Shown: piece after piece, positions 44,539-54,384 of the stretch
How the letters are laid out: every line of letters starts with the position of its first letter
Position numbering within the stretch: position 1 is the stretch's first letter
Assembly (NCBI GenBank): GCA_903826775.1
Contig: CAIKFU010000043.1
Span: 1-64,000 of the forward strand
Direction of reading: 5' to 3'
Source of the DNA: an uncultured beta proteobacterium
Lineage (GTDB): Bacteria > Pseudomonadota > Gammaproteobacteria > Burkholderiales > Burkholderiaceae
DNA: 64,000 bases
The notes under the pieces: model-generated
Databases searched by the model: none
Seen by the model: only the letters and a program-made list of their open reading frames with translations
What the model was told of the DNA's origin: nothing
Program-made: the position numbers and the translations under genes

Positions 44539-45867
44539 TTAAAGCAGTCCATCAAAAAGCACCACATCAACCCAATCTCCGGCAGCGATATTTCCTTGTT
44601 CGTGCGCAAGAACAACGAAGCAGTTGGCTTCGCTTACGGAACGCAAAATGCCCGCGCCTTGGCTACCCGTAATACTGACGGCAGCTTGTCCTTGCTCGTT
44701 GCGCCCCAAAATGGCGCGTTGAAATTCGGTACGACCGGGTTTTTTTCGAATGGGCGCTGTGGACAAGGCTTGGACGGTGGGGACTTTGGTTTGGGTAGCG
44801 CCATTCAATTGCAACAATGCGGCTCTGACAAACTGGTAGAAGGTCACCATGACCGCAACGGGGTTTCCGGGTAAGCCAAAGAACAGCGTTTTTCGTGAAA
44901 GGGTTTTTCCGGGCAGGGGTTTGAGCGTGCCAAACGCCATTGGCCTGCCGGGACGCATGGCAATTTTCCAAAAACCAACGTCGCCAAGCTCTTCCATAAT
45001 TTGCTTGGTGAAATCCGCCTCTCCAGCGGAGACGCCACCGGATGAGATCAGGACATCCGCTTTTTGGGCAGCCTGGCAAAATGCCTCTTTTAATGCAATT
45101 GGGTCATCGCGCACGATTCCGCAATCGACGATCTCAAGATCAAGTCGTTTCAACATCCCAATTAAACTAAAGCGATTGCTGTCGTAGATGCTGCCGGCAT
45201 CCAGTTGCTCCCCGATGCTGCGCAACTCATTTCCTGAAGATAGAATGGCAACTTTTAATTTGCGTTGAACGGTGAGCTTGTCGATTCCCAGGGACGCTGC
45301 CATTCCTAGATCAGAGGGTCGTAGCAACCGACCAGCCAGGATTGCCGGTTTTCCCATTTGCAAATCCTCGCCACGTAGTCGGCGATTTTCTCCAGGCTTG
45401 ACGATGTTCTGCTGAAATGAGATGGTTTGACCTTCCAACGTATCGGAGACGGTTACCAATTCCTGCGGGATCACGGTGTCGCATCCTGCAGGCATGAGCG
45501 CGCCAGTCATGATCTTGATGCATTCACCATCTTGTATTGAACCCATATAGGGTTTTCCGGCGAATGCGCTAGCAACGACTCGTAGCGTAGCGTTACCTGC
45601 CTTACCATGATCCACTTCTTTGCCTTTAAAGGCAAAGCCGTCCATAGCGGAATTGTCTGCCGCAGGGACATCGATGGTTGATAGCAAGTCCGCAGACAAA
45701 ATGCGATTGAGTGCCAACTCCAGCAAGACGGTTTCAACATCGTCCTTGTTTGGGGTTTGGTTCGCCTCTCGGATTAATTCCTTAACCAGGATTGAGATGG
45801 CTTCACGCGCCCGGTCAACATGCAGTGATGAGGTGCCAAGCAGATCGATTGATGTCGGTTTACTCAT
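44539..45867 (-). CDS. moeA: Molybdopterin molybdenumtransferase
   Basis: Inserts molybdate into adenylated molybdopterin. 442 aa; motifs VPAADNSAMDGFAF in the N-terminal domain, the central nucleotide-like domain with SSGGVSAGEADF, and GLPGNPVAVMVTF near the C-terminus. Its ATG overlaps the mobA stop by 4 nt (ATGA). mog, at 31.6 kb, makes its substrate. Confidence 0.95.
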   Translation of the reverse strand: MSKPTSIDLLGTSSLHVDRAREAISILVKELIREANQTPNKDDVETVLLELALNRILSADLLSTIDVPAADNSAMDGFAFKGKEVDHGKAGNATLRVVASAFAGKPYMGSIQDGECIKIMTGALMPAGCDTVIPQELVTVSDTLEGQTISFQQNIVKPGENRRLRGEDLQMGKPAILAGRLLRPSDLGMAASLGIDKLTVQRKLKVAILSSGNELRSIGEQLDAGSIYDSNRFSLIGMLKRLDLEIVDCGIVRDDPIALKEAFCQAAQKADVLISSGGVSAGEADFTKQIMEELGDVGFWKIAMRPGRPMAFGTLKPLPGKTLSRKTLFFGLPGNPVAVMVTFYQFVRAALLQLNGATQTKVPTVQALSTAPIRKKPGRTEFQRAILGRNEQGQAAVSITGSQGAGILRSVSEANCFVVLAHEQGNIAAGDWVDVVLFDGLL

Positions 45868-46472
45868 TCCGAGTTTTTCTCCAAACTGCTGAGTTCATCC
45901 GGAGTGTTGACATTGGAAAATGCTTTCTCATCCTCAAAGACGATGGTAGTGGAACGCAGTTTTCCAAACCAGTGGTCGATTTTTCGCTCCCCCGATTTGA
46001 GAAAATTTTCGAGGGATTTGGCAACACCCTTTTGCATCAGGCAAAAAACCGGCTGTGCCCAAATTTTGCCCATGGCATCTTTTGAGGAGGCGTAAATTAA
46101 TTCATGGTTTCCGTCAATAAGTTGCCCACCCATTCTGTTGACGAGGTCGACTGGAAATAGTGGGGTGTCGCACGGGACGGTGACAAGGTATTCGGTTTTG
46201 CATTCGCGCAGTCCCGCTGCAAATCCGGCCAATGGGCCTGAAAAATCCGGAGTTTCGTCCATGACGATCGGGTATCCATACGCTGAGTATTGTTCAAGAT
46301 TGCGATTGGCATTAATTTGGATGCACCCGACCTGATCAATCAGTCTTGCAATAGCAAACTCAATCAGGGGTTTATTTCGAAACGCAATCAGGCCCTTGTC
46401 AATTCCCCCCATGCGTTGAGCCCGGCCTCCAGCCAAAATTAAGCCAGTGATTTGATGTGTCGGAATCATCAA
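45864..46472 (-). CDS. mobA: Molybdenum cofactor guanylyltransferase
   Basis: Adds GMP to Mo-molybdopterin to give the MGD cofactor of DMSO-reductase-family enzymes. 202 aa; the N-terminal nucleotide motif [19 protein letters not shown] and [12 protein letters not shown] are diagnostic. MMIP offers two starts; 46472 overlaps the moaA stop (ATGA) and is used. Confidence 0.93.
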   Translation of the reverse strand: MMIPTHQITGLILAGGRAQRMGGIDKGLIAFRNKPLIEFAIARLIDQVGCIQINANRNLEQYSAYGYPIVMDETPDFSGPLAGFAAGLRECKTEYLVTVPCDTPLFPVDLVNRMGGQLIDGNHELIYASSKDAMGKIWAQPVFCLMQKGVAKSLENFLKSGERKIDHWFGKLRSTTIVFEDEKAFSNVNTPDELSSLEKNSE

Positions 46473-47584
46473 CCGCCGATATAGGACATTTCAACTTTGC
46501 GGATAGCAGAGTGGTTGCCAGGGGTATTGAGGACGCGAATTTCCGAGTAGTGATCGTCGCGCTTAGCCCAAGTGCCCATGATGGCGTTCGTGATTTCCAG
46601 ATCGCTTTTTCCGGACCGAAGCAGGGTTTTGAAATCGAATCCCTCATTGGCAAACAGGCACAGGTACAACTGCCCGTCGGTTGAGATTCTCGCTCGCGTG
46701 CATTCGTGACAAAAGGTTTGGGTCACGCTGGAAATGACGCCGATTTCCCCTTTACCATCACGGTAGCGCCAACGTTGCGCAACTTCCCCGGGATAATTTG
46801 CTTGAACCGGCTCAAGCGGAAATTCAGCGTGGATTTTGGAAATCACTTCTTTGGAGGGTAGTACCTCTGCCATATTCCACCCATTTGAGCTGCCGACATC
46901 CATGAATTCAATAAAACGCAGCGTGATGCCCGTGCCCCGAAAGTGTTTTGCCATTGGAATGATTTCTTGGTCATTGGTGCCTTTTTTGACAACCATGTTG
47001 ACCTTGATCGATTCAAAGCCGGCGGCTTGCGCTGCTGCAATGCCCTTGAGAACATCATCAACCGGGAAGTCAACGTCGTTCATTTTCCGAAAAACGGCAT
47101 CGTCCAATCCATCCAGGCTGACGGTCACTCTTTGCAATCCGGCTTGTTTTAGTAAGGCCGATTTTTTTTGCAGAAGGCTTCCATTGGTGGTGAGTGTCAA
47201 ATCGAGGGGAAGACCGGCTGGGGTGCGAATCTTGCTAAGAAGCCCAATCAAAATTTCCAGATTCTTGCGTAACAGCGGTTCGCCTCCAGTGAGGCGAATC
47301 TTCTCAACCCCTAAGGTTGAAAAGATCCCGGTTAGGCGCGTGATTTCCTCAAAAGTTAACAGGTCTTGGTGGGAAAGATACGGATAGCTTTGGTTAAATA
47401 TTCCCTTGGGCATGCAGTACGTGCACCGAAAATTGCAGCGGTCTGTAACGGAAATGCGCAGATCCCTTAAATTGCGACCACGCAGATCCTGGTTTTGCAG
47501 CTGAGCTGGCGTGAGCAATGCGGGAATATGCGGCACCTGTCCTGTGCCTTCATCGATGCGGATGGGGATTACTTTTTCAACCAT
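46469..47584 (-). CDS. moaA: GTP 3',8-cyclase (molybdenum cofactor biosynthesis A)
   Basis: Radical SAM enzyme starting molybdopterin synthesis. 371 aa; SAM cluster motif CNFRCTYC (CxxxCxxC) and the C-terminal second cluster cysteines in [11 protein letters not shown] and LYLCLF, ending with the essential -GG (YIGG). It leads moaA-mobA-moeA and is 85 nt downstream of rne. MoaC and MoaD/E are not in the window. Confidence 0.96.
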   Translation of the reverse strand: MVEKVIPIRIDEGTGQVPHIPALLTPAQLQNQDLRGRNLRDLRISVTDRCNFRCTYCMPKGIFNQSYPYLSHQDLLTFEEITRLTGIFSTLGVEKIRLTGGEPLLRKNLEILIGLLSKIRTPAGLPLDLTLTTNGSLLQKKSALLKQAGLQRVTVSLDGLDDAVFRKMNDVDFPVDDVLKGIAAAQAAGFESIKVNMVVKKGTNDQEIIPMAKHFRGTGITLRFIEFMDVGSSNGWNMAEVLPSKEVISKIHAEFPLEPVQANYPGEVAQRWRYRDGKGEIGVISSVTQTFCHECTRARISTDGQLYLCLFANEGFDFKTLLRSGKSDLEITNAIMGTWAKRDDHYSEIRVLNTPGNHSAIRKVEMSYIGG

Positions 47585-47669
47585 GGTGTGAATTATGGCT
47601 GTGATTGGTTCTTTCTGCCAACACGCCTTCTATCCAGTGATGGATGGAAGGCGGTTTAGAGAAGTCAAT

Positions 47670-50357
47670 TTATGGCGATTGGGTAATGGTCTTTTCTTGC
47701 CCACCGGTTTCCACCAAAACCATTGGACCTTCGGGAAGGGTAACGGGCGGTTTCGGTGTTCTGCCAAGTGACGGCAAGGTGGATTCTGCTTGAATCTGGG
47801 ATTTCACTTCTGCCAGTTTGCTCGCATCGGTCGCGACCCAAATCATTCCAGCGGTTTGCACAACCTGATGCAATGGGGCTTCTTGGAGCGATTCAAAGGA
47901 CACTTTAGGAAGTTCCGGGACCGGTTTGGAAATAACGGCTAGCACGGGAGCAGCTATTGTAGGAGCAACTGACTGTTGTGGTGCAGGGCTACTAGCAGGC
48001 GCGCGAGGTGCGCGTTGCGTGCTTTCCTTGGGCGCATTATTTTCAGGTGCGCTAGAAGAAGGTATCTGCTCAACAGACGCAGGGCGTGCATTACCGAAGC
48101 TATACGTTAGGTCTTTGGTAGGCATGGAAGCGGATCTACCAGCCATTCCTGAAGGCGGCCACTGTTTGGTAGCGGCGGGTATTTCAGGGCCGTCATTCTC
48201 GTTATTGGTTTCGGCGCGTTCGCCACGGTCTCGCTGACTGCGATTGCGGTTTCGACGATTGCGGCTGCGACGGCGTTCATCTCCCTCTGCGGTTGCTGCG
48301 GAGGATTCAGAGCCTTCGGGGGCTTGAGAAGCAGGACTTACTGCTTCAGCAGTGCGCGGCGTTTCGGAGCGTTCTGGTCTTGGGTTGCGATTGCGTCCGC
48401 GCCCTTCTTGACGGGGCGGTCTGTTTTCGCGAGCGTTGGCTTCTGTACTCGTTGCGGCTTCGGTTACGCCGGCTTCAGCAGTAGCGGGCGTATTGCCTGC
48501 AGGGCGCTCTCCGCCACGGTCGTTGCGTTCACCACGGCGACCACGATTGCGATTGCGATCACCATTGCGGCCGTCACGATTGTTTGGGTTGCGACTGCGC
48601 GTGATGGCGGCTTCCGGTTTAGCTGCAGGAGCGGCTTCCGGAGAAGCAAAGAGTTTTTTGATAAAGGCAAAGAATCCACCGGTATTCACGGTTTCCGCTT
48701 TGACTTCTGTGCGTGCTGGACGGGGTTGGCTGACCGGTGCAGGCTGATTTGGCGTAATGCCTTTGACGGCGGCTTCTGGACGGACCTTGATATCCGCATC
48801 TTTACGGCTAACGATGGTATCGGCCTCGAGTTCGCGCGCAGCTTCTTCTGCCATCACGTAACTGGCTTTTTGATCATCCAGGCGAGGATCATCATGCCGT
48901 AGACGCTCTAACTTGTAGTGTGGTGTTTCCAAATGCTTATTCGGAATCATCAACACGTTTACCTTGAAGCGGCTTTCAATCTTAATAACTTCTGGGCGTT
49001 TTTCGTTCAAGAGAAACGCAGCCACTTCGACAGGAACTTGGGTATGGATGGCCGCCGTGTTTTCCTTCATGGCCTCTTCCTGAATAATGCGCAGGACTTG
49101 CAGGGCGGAGGATTCGGTATCCCGGATATGGCCAGTGCCATTGCAGCGTGGACACGTGACGTGACTTCCTTCGGATAGCGCTGGACGCAGGCGTTGGCGA
49201 GACATTTCCATCAGGCCGAACTTTGAAATTTTGCCCATTTGGACGCGCGCGCGGTCATGCCGTAAAGCATCCCGTAGGCGATTCTCAACGTCTTTTTGAC
49301 TCTTGGTCGAGTCCATGTCAATAAAGTCGATGACGATGAGGCCGCCCAAGTCGCGTAAACGCGCTTGGCGAGCAATTTCGTCGGCTGCTTCCAAATTGGT
49401 GCGGGCAGCGGTTTCCTCAATATCGGATCCACGCGTTGCGCGTGCGGAGTTGACGTCGACGGATACCAAGGCTTCCGTGTGGTCAATGACGATTGCGCCA
49501 CCCGAAGGCAAGGGGACTGTGCGCGAGTAGGCCGTCTCGATTTGATGTTCGATTTGAAAGCGCGAGAACAAGGGTACATCGTCCTGATAGCGCTTTACCC
49601 GTGGCAAGTTATCGGGCATTACAACCGACATGAAAGCTTGGGCTTGTTCAAAAATATCGTCGGTATCGATGAGAATTTCGCCGATGTCCGGTTGGAAATA
49701 ATCGCGGATCGCGCGGATCACCAGACTCGATTCCAGATAGATCAATAGGGGTGCTGAATTGCCTTTAGCCGCCTCGTCGATGGCTCTCCACAATTGCATC
49801 AGGTAACTTAAGTCCCACTGCAGTTCTGTGGCGTCGCGACCAATACCGGCAGTGCGGGCAATGATGCTCATGCCGTCGGGGATTTCCAGTTGGGACATGG
49901 CCTCGCGCAACTCTTGGCGATCTTCGCCCTCGATGCGGCGAGACACTCCGCCTCCGCGGGGATTGTTTGGCATTAAAACCAGATACCGTCCAGCTAGGGA
50001 AATGAACGAGGTTAGTGCGGCACCTTTTTGGCCGCGTTCTTCCTTTTCAACCTGGACAATAATTTCCTGGCCTTCGCGCAGCGCTTCCTTGATTGAGGCG
50101 TTGCGAACGTCGACACCTTGCTTAAAATAGGTGCGGGCAACTTCCTTGAAGGGCAAAAAGCCATGACGCTCTTCACCATAATTTACAAAGCAGGCCTCGA
50201 GCGAGGGCTCAATGCGGGTAATGATGCCTTTGTAAATATTGCCTTTACGCTGTTCGCGACCGGCAGACTCGATATCAATATCGATTAATTTTTGACCATC
50301 TACGATGGCAACACGCAACTCTTCTTGTTGAGTTGCATTAAATAACATGCGTTTCAT
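47670..50357 (-). CDS. rne: Ribonuclease E
   Basis: Endoribonuclease for mRNA decay and rRNA/tRNA processing. 895 aa from ATG 50357: N-terminal S1 domain (about 36-120), RNase H-like and DNase I-like catalytic region with [10 protein letters not shown] and VIDFIDMDS carrying the metal aspartates, and Zn-link cysteines CPRCNGTGH near residue 404. The C-terminal half (about 520-895) is arginine-, proline- and alanine-rich, like the degradosome scaffold. A frame 36 codons longer exists, but [21 protein letters not shown] is the family start and has GGAGAG ahead. Confidence 0.96.
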   Translation of the reverse strand: MKRMLFNATQQEELRVAIVDGQKLIDIDIESAGREQRKGNIYKGIITRIEPSLEACFVNYGEERHGFLPFKEVARTYFKQGVDVRNASIKEALREGQEIIVQVEKEERGQKGAALTSFISLAGRYLVLMPNNPRGGGVSRRIEGEDRQELREAMSQLEIPDGMSIIARTAGIGRDATELQWDLSYLMQLWRAIDEAAKGNSAPLLIYLESSLVIRAIRDYFQPDIGEILIDTDDIFEQAQAFMSVVMPDNLPRVKRYQDDVPLFSRFQIEHQIETAYSRTVPLPSGGAIVIDHTEALVSVDVNSARATRGSDIEETAARTNLEAADEIARQARLRDLGGLIVIDFIDMDSTKSQKDVENRLRDALRHDRARVQMGKISKFGLMEMSRQRLRPALSEGSHVTCPRCNGTGHIRDTESSALQVLRIIQEEAMKENTAAIHTQVPVEVAAFLLNEKRPEVIKIESRFKVNVLMIPNKHLETPHYKLERLRHDDPRLDDQKASYVMAEEAARELEADTIVSRKDADIKVRPEAAVKGITPNQPAPVSQPRPARTEVKAETVNTGGFFAFIKKLFASPEAAPAAKPEAAITRSRNPNNRDGRNGDRNRNRGRRGERNDRGGERPAGNTPATAEAGVTEAATSTEANARENRPPRQEGRGRNRNPRPERSETPRTAEAVSPASQAPEGSESSAATAEGDERRRSRNRRNRNRSQRDRGERAETNNENDGPEIPAATKQWPPSGMAGRSASMPTKDLTYSFGNARPASVEQIPSSSAPENNAPKESTQRAPRAPASSPAPQQSVAPTIAAPVLAVISKPVPELPKVSFESLQEAPLHQVVQTAGMIWVATDASKLAEVKSQIQAESTLPSLGRTPKPPVTLPEGPMVLVETGGQEKTITQSP

Positions 50358-50450
50358 AACACTCTCCGTGTGGAGAAGGCAGTCGCTGCGCGGTGCGCTA
50401 GGGGACAGGTTGGATACCGTTCGGGGTTGTAAATCCCGAAGGCTTTTGGA

Positions 50451-50522
50451 GTGTGGGTCAAGCAAAAACCAAGCTTGCTGAGCCTGGTTTAGCCGAATTC
50501 AATGTCTGAATCGGTGCCACAC
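50451..50522 (-). ncRNA. Predicted three-way-junction RNA element in the rne leader
   Basis: Outer stem GTGTGG/CCACAC (6 bp, 50517-50522 with 50451-50456). Arm 1 CCGA-TTCA/TGAA-TCGG (8 bp, one bulge, 50493-50514). Arm 2 AAACCAGGCT/AGCTTGGTTT (10 bp, one G-U, loop CAGCA, 50466-50490), followed by TTGCTTG, so it could also act as a weak terminator. Fold was drawn by eye; covariation is untested. Confidence 0.5.
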
Positions 50523-50536
50523 TAGACGCTCGCCAC
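50522..50536 (-). CDS. Possible 4-codon upstream ORF in the rne leader
   Basis: GTG-GCG-AGC-GTC-TAG stands 5 nt after AAAGGAGG (50549-50542), the strongest Shine-Dalgarno in the leader and better than that of rne itself. Its stop borders the outer stem of the three-way junction. May be a control peptide, a standby ribosome site or chance. Confidence 0.25.
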   Translation of the reverse strand: MASV

Positions 50537-50775
50537 AGAGACCTCCTTTAGGTCATCAATGCAGGCGCACATCTGAAACTGTCTTCTAATCGCGGGTCGC
50601 GGCAAACGGCACACCAACCCTGCGCCTCATTAAAACGGGGGAGGGGCAACCCCGAGAGTCTAATAAGGGCGACTCCAAGCTCCACGAGTTCACGCTACAT
50701 TTCAAACCACTGTTCAAAACGTATTGAAAACGCAATTAAAAATAATCTCAAACCAATAAATTGGCTAGAGCCTTG

Positions 50776-50781
50776 ATTATA
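50776..50781 (-). promoter_or_regulatory. Candidate -10 box of the rne promoter
   Basis: Perfect TATAAT on the minus strand (forward ATTATA). Transcription would start near 50769. The -35 17 nt upstream is CCATTG, poor; TTGTCG occurs at 14 nt. No other such box lies in the gap. Confidence 0.5.
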
Positions 50782-50847
50782 CGGCACATCTGGATCGACA
50801 ATGGGGTATTGTTGAGTCCCCCGCTAATATGGCAGGGGATAAAAATC

Positions 50848-51852
50848 ATGAATTTGACTACCCAAACCCCTTCCCAACCGGCTAAAAGTCCCCTTTCAGC
50901 AACGGTGGTTTTGCAGACGATTGGCCCCGAAGAGGCTGGCCAGCGGCTGGATAACTACCTCCTGCGCTGGGCAAAAGGCGTGCCCAAGAGCCACATTTAC
51001 CGGATTATTCGCTCCGGGGAAGTCAGGGTTAATAAAAAACGGGCCGAACCCACGACGCGGTTGGCTGAAGGCGACGTGGTTCGATTGCCACCGGTGCGGA
51101 TAGCCGAACCCGAACGGGAAGCGTCCCCGAATTCGCCCTATACCCAGTCCCGCGCAAGGCAATTTTCAGCAAAAATGCCCATTCTCTTTGAGGATGAGGC
51201 TTTACTAATCGTGGATAAACCTTCCGGTTTGGCGGTTCACGGCGGCTCGGGAATTGCTTTGGGGGTGATTGAAACGTTGCGCATTACCCGTCCTGAACTC
51301 AAGTTCTTGGAGTTGGTGCATCGCTTGGATCGGGATACGTCCGGCGTATTGCTGTTGGCAAAAAAACGCAGCGCGTTGGTCGAGATGCATCGGCAAATAC
51401 GCGAGGGTTTGACGGATAAGCGCTATTACTTGTTGGCACATGGTGAAATCAAGCAAGGCAATCAAGTAATGCAATTGAAATTTCCCTTGCACAAATATTT
51501 GCTGGCAAACGGGGAGCGTCGAGTACGTGTCGACCCTGATGGCTTGCCAAGCCATACGGCATTGCGGGTAAGCAACATTCTTAAGCGGGAAGGTGCCACC
51601 ATCACGTTGGCGGAGGCGCAACTGAAAACCGGACGCACCCATCAGATTCGCGTGCATTTGCAACGGATTGGGCATTCCATATTGGGCGATGATAAATACG
51701 GTTTTGAGGACGAGGACCGGCGGATCAAATCCAAAAGGCTTTATCTTCACGCACACATGGCGGGTTTTATTCATCCCCGCTCCGGTGAAAAAATGCGGAT
51801 TGAGTCGCCTTTGCCTCCCGAATTTACGGCCATGATGAAGGCATTTGATTGA
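50848..51852 (+). CDS. rluC: 23S rRNA pseudouridine synthase C
   Basis: Forms pseudouridines 955, 2504 and 2580 (E. coli numbering) in 23S rRNA. 334 aa from ATG 50848, with AGGGGA eight bases upstream; an upstream frame start at 50761 gives 29 odd residues. N-terminal S4 RNA-binding domain (about 25-90) and RluA-type catalytic motif HRLDRDTSG near residue 160, plus KTGRTHQIRVHL. It is divergent from rne, as is common in proteobacteria. Confidence 0.95.
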   Translation: MNLTTQTPSQPAKSPLSATVVLQTIGPEEAGQRLDNYLLRWAKGVPKSHIYRIIRSGEVRVNKKRAEPTTRLAEGDVVRLPPVRIAEPEREASPNSPYTQSRARQFSAKMPILFEDEALLIVDKPSGLAVHGGSGIALGVIETLRITRPELKFLELVHRLDRDTSGVLLLAKKRSALVEMHRQIREGLTDKRYYLLAHGEIKQGNQVMQLKFPLHKYLLANGERRVRVDPDGLPSHTALRVSNILKREGATITLAEAQLKTGRTHQIRVHLQRIGHSILGDDKYGFEDEDRRIKSKRLYLHAHMAGFIHPRSGEKMRIESPLPPEFTAMMKAFD

Positions 51853-51878
51853 TTGGAGATAAGGGCGGTATTGGCCAG

Positions 51879-52574
51879 ATGGCGAAAATAGACCCCCTTC
51901 ATTCGCCCCAGCGTCGATACGACCTGATCGTATGGGATTGGGACGGGACCGTGATCGATTCAACCCCGACAATCGTTTACTGCATTCAGCAATCCTGTCG
52001 GGATTTGGGGTATCGGGTGCCGGACGACCGTTTGGCTAGTTCTGTTATCGGTCTGGGTATCCAAGACGCGTTGCGCCGTGCGGTGCCTTGGATTGAACCC
52101 GTGCTTTTTCCAAAACTGCTGGAGCGTTTTCGGTTCCACTACCTTGGCCGCGATCAGGAACTGCATTTGTTTCCTGGGATTCGGGAATTGCTTGAGGATC
52201 TGCGCGCTGAAGGGTTTTTATTGGGCGTAGCCACCGGGAAATCCCGGGTTGGACTTGATCGTTCCTTGGGTTTTCATGATTTGCACCACCTATTTCATGA
52301 AACACGTACTGCCGACGAGTCGTTTTCCAAACCCCATCCCGGTATGCTGTTGGAACTTTCGGACGCATTGCAGGTTCCAGTGCGGCGCATGCTGATGATC
52401 GGCGATACCACCCACGATTTGGAAATGGCCTCCAGTGCAGGTGTGGATGCTGTCGCGGTAACGTATGGTGCGCACCCGGTTGAAACGCTGCGCACAGCAA
52501 AATCTTTGATCCATGTTGATAATGTTGCTCAGTTGGCGCAATGGCTTAAAGAAAATCGATTTAATAAAATGTAA
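51879..52574 (+). CDS. HAD-superfamily phosphatase, Gph-like
   Basis: 231 aa from ATG 51879 (AAGGGCGG upstream); an overlapping TTG start at 51849 is an alternative. Motif I is DWDGTVIDS, motif II GVATGKSRVG, motif III lysine near ESFSKPHP, motif IV MIGDTTHDLEMASSAG. It resembles phosphoglycolate phosphatases, but substrate cannot be fixed. It lies between rluC and sppA on the same strand, probably in one transcript. Confidence 0.88.
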   Translation: MAKIDPLHSPQRRYDLIVWDWDGTVIDSTPTIVYCIQQSCRDLGYRVPDDRLASSVIGLGIQDALRRAVPWIEPVLFPKLLERFRFHYLGRDQELHLFPGIRELLEDLRAEGFLLGVATGKSRVGLDRSLGFHDLHHLFHETRTADESFSKPHPGMLLELSDALQVPVRRMLMIGDTTHDLEMASSAGVDAVAVTYGAHPVETLRTAKSLIHVDNVAQLAQWLKENRFNKM

Positions 52575-52586
52575 AAGGTAGGCAGC

Positions 52587-53543
52587 GTGAGAGATCAAGA
52601 GAGCGGCATGGAAAAAAATTGGGAGCGGCAAGCGCTTGAGCATTTGCTGCTTGAGAACCTGAAGGAAACTCGCAAGGCTAGACGCTGGAGGGCGGTGCTT
52701 CGACTGCTCACTCTGATATTGATTGTGGGTCTGCTTTTTAAGGTGTTTGAAATCAGTTTGCCTGGCCATGGCATCACCGTTGACAAGCACACCGCCTTAG
52801 TGACGTTAGAGGGGGAGATTTCCTCCAGCAGCGTTGCCAATGCATCGGACGTCAACTCGTCCTTGGCATCGGCTTTTGAGAATGAGCATAGCGCTGGAGT
52901 GGTGTTGCGCATTAACAGCCCAGGTGGCTCCCCCGTTCAAGCAGGGATGATCAATGACGAAATTCACCGGTTGCGTGCGCTGTATCCGTCAAAGCCGTTT
53001 TATGTGGTGGTCGAGGATATTTGCGCATCTGGCGGGTATTACGTTGCGGTTGCCGGCGATCAGATTTTGGTTGATAAGGCCAGCTTGATCGGTTCTATTG
53101 GCGTCGTGATGGACGGCTTTGGGTTCACCGGATTGATGGACAAACTGGGTGTTACTCGGCGCATGATTACCGCTGGATCGAATAAGGGAATGCTCGATCC
53201 GTTTAGCAAGGAAAACCCAAAGCAAGTGGAAATGATCCAAAGCATGCTCGATGAAATTCACGAGCAATTTATTAATGTGGTGAAAGAGGGGCGAGGTACG
53301 CGCTTAAAAGATTCGCCGGATTTATTTACAGGTCGGGTCTGGAACGGCGAACAGGCAGTCAAGTTGGGTTTGGTTGATGGCTACGGGACGGTGGACTCGG
53401 TCGCCCGCGATATTTTGAAAGCGCCCGATATTTTGGATTACACCATGAAGGAGAATTTTGCCGAGCGGGTCGCCAAGCGTTTTGGCGCTGAAGCCGGAAC
53501 GGCGGCAGGCAAGGCCTTGGTGAAAGGTTCCGACCTGAAGTAA
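52587..53543 (+). CDS. sppA: Signal peptide peptidase SppA-like S49 serine peptidase
   Basis: 318-aa short-form SppA with one N-terminal membrane anchor (about residues 37-55, VLRLLTLILIVGLLFKVF). Serine nucleophile in DICASGGYYVAVAG and general-base lysine in VDKASLIGSIGVV form the Ser-Lys dyad; SPGGSPVQAG is the preceding conserved loop. Start GTG 52587 has AAGGTAGG upstream; ATG 52608 is an alternative. The short form typically assembles as an octamer. Confidence 0.9.
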   Translation: MRDQESGMEKNWERQALEHLLLENLKETRKARRWRAVLRLLTLILIVGLLFKVFEISLPGHGITVDKHTALVTLEGEISSSSVANASDVNSSLASAFENEHSAGVVLRINSPGGSPVQAGMINDEIHRLRALYPSKPFYVVVEDICASGGYYVAVAGDQILVDKASLIGSIGVVMDGFGFTGLMDKLGVTRRMITAGSNKGMLDPFSKENPKQVEMIQSMLDEIHEQFINVVKEGRGTRLKDSPDLFTGRVWNGEQAVKLGLVDGYGTVDSVARDILKAPDILDYTMKENFAERVAKRFGAEAGTAAGKALVKGSDLK

Positions 53544-53577
53544 GAAATTGATGACAGCGAGTCTGAATCGCCGTTTG

Positions 53578-54357
53578 TTAGGCCAGCATCAAGAAGATGG
53601 TGGGGCGATTTTTCAAATGGGCGTAAGCCGCCTCGTTTGAAAATTGCTTGCGCCAGTTGGCGACCGACAGGGTGGTAACCTGCTCCGTTTTTAAACTCAA
53701 GTCGATCCCAAGGCACAGGCGAACCTGAGGGCTTAGGGAGTGAAGGCAGGCCGTTAACATGGTGACGTTGCGGTAGGGGGTTTCGATCCAGATTTGCGTT
53801 TGCTGCAGTTTTTTCGATTCGACCTCAAGTTGCTTGAGGCGCAATTGGCGTTCCTGCGTGTCATTGGGAAGGTAACCGTGAAATGCAAATCGCTGACCAT
53901 TTAATCCACTAGCCATTAAACCCAGCAAGATTGAACTCGGTCCGATCAAGGGTTTTACTGTGGCGCCTAGCTGGTGAGCAGCCCACACCAATTCCGATCC
54001 CGGATCGGCCACCCCTGGCACGCCGGCCTCCGACATCAATCCCATATCCATTCCGGCGATCAGCGGCTGCAACAAACTTTCCGGCTTCACGGCATCCCCG
54101 TATTTTGCGTTTCGCGTTGTGCCACGCCATTCGCTCATGTGCATTTCTTGCAACGGGCAAATCAAGGCGGAAGACAGATCGACCGCCTTGAGAAAAGCCC
54201 TCGCGGTTTTCGCATCCTCAACGATCCAGTGCTGGAGTTTGGCTGCCTGCTTGACCGTTTCAACGGGCAGCACCCAGGGAAGTTGATCTATGCGGTCATC
54301 GTCACCCAAGGTATTGGGAACAAGAAACAAAGTGCCTAATTTTTTATGGGTTTGCAT
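53578..54357 (-). CDS. SAM-dependent methyltransferase, divergent RsmI/tetrapyrrole-methylase family
   Basis: 259 aa. The SAM-binding core is visible: GLMSEAGVPGVADPGSELVWAAHQLGATV and IGPSSILLGLMASGLNGQRFAFHGYLP, like RsmI (16S rRNA 2'-O-methylation at C1402). However the N-terminus GTLFLVPNTLGDDDRIDQLPWVLP lacks RsmI's GNLxD, and the middle differs, so this is likely a paralogue with another substrate. It is downstream of maf by 27 nt on the minus strand and converges with sppA. Confidence 0.82.
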   Translation of the reverse strand: MQTHKKLGTLFLVPNTLGDDDRIDQLPWVLPVETVKQAAKLQHWIVEDAKTARAFLKAVDLSSALICPLQEMHMSEWRGTTRNAKYGDAVKPESLLQPLIAGMDMGLMSEAGVPGVADPGSELVWAAHQLGATVKPLIGPSSILLGLMASGLNGQRFAFHGYLPNDTQERQLRLKQLEVESKKLQQTQIWIETPYRNVTMLTACLHSLSPQVRLCLGIDLSLKTEQVTTLSVANWRKQFSNEAAYAHLKNRPTIFLMLA

Positions 54358-54384
54358 GGTAGCTGTTCGGTTAATAGAGCGGTT

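Larger units (their letters stand above)
50358..50769 (-). promoter_or_regulatory. Long structured 5' leader of rne
   Basis: About 410 nt between a TATAAT box and the rne ATG with no protein gene. In transcript order it can form GAGTC/GACTC (50656-50675), GGGG-TTG-CCCC (50643-50653), GACCT/AGGTC around an AAAGGAGG site, a three-way junction (50451-50522), TTCGGG/CCCGAA (50420-50440), and TCTCC/GGAGA (50363-50376) covering the rne Shine-Dalgarno. E. coli rne also has a long leader through which RNase E controls its own mRNA. The same 490-bp gap to rluC has no other gene. Confidence 0.6.

Noticed and set aside
47926..48700. Tandem repeats or minisatellite in the GC-rich rne segment
   Set aside because: The arginine/proline/alanine-rich coding explains the look; no exact repeated unit is visible.
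48324..48902. Plus-strand frame of 192 codons opposite the rne C-terminal region
   Set aside because: It mirrors arginine-rich RNase E repeats, giving a cysteine- and phenylalanine-rich translation with no sense.
50358..50465. 36-codon N-terminal extension of RNase E
   Set aside because: The family start with GGAGAG is at 50357, and the extension overlaps the structured leader.
50466..50490. Strong terminator in the rne leader
   Set aside because: The 10-bp hairpin is good, but only two T remain unpaired before G; a structural arm of a junction is more likely.
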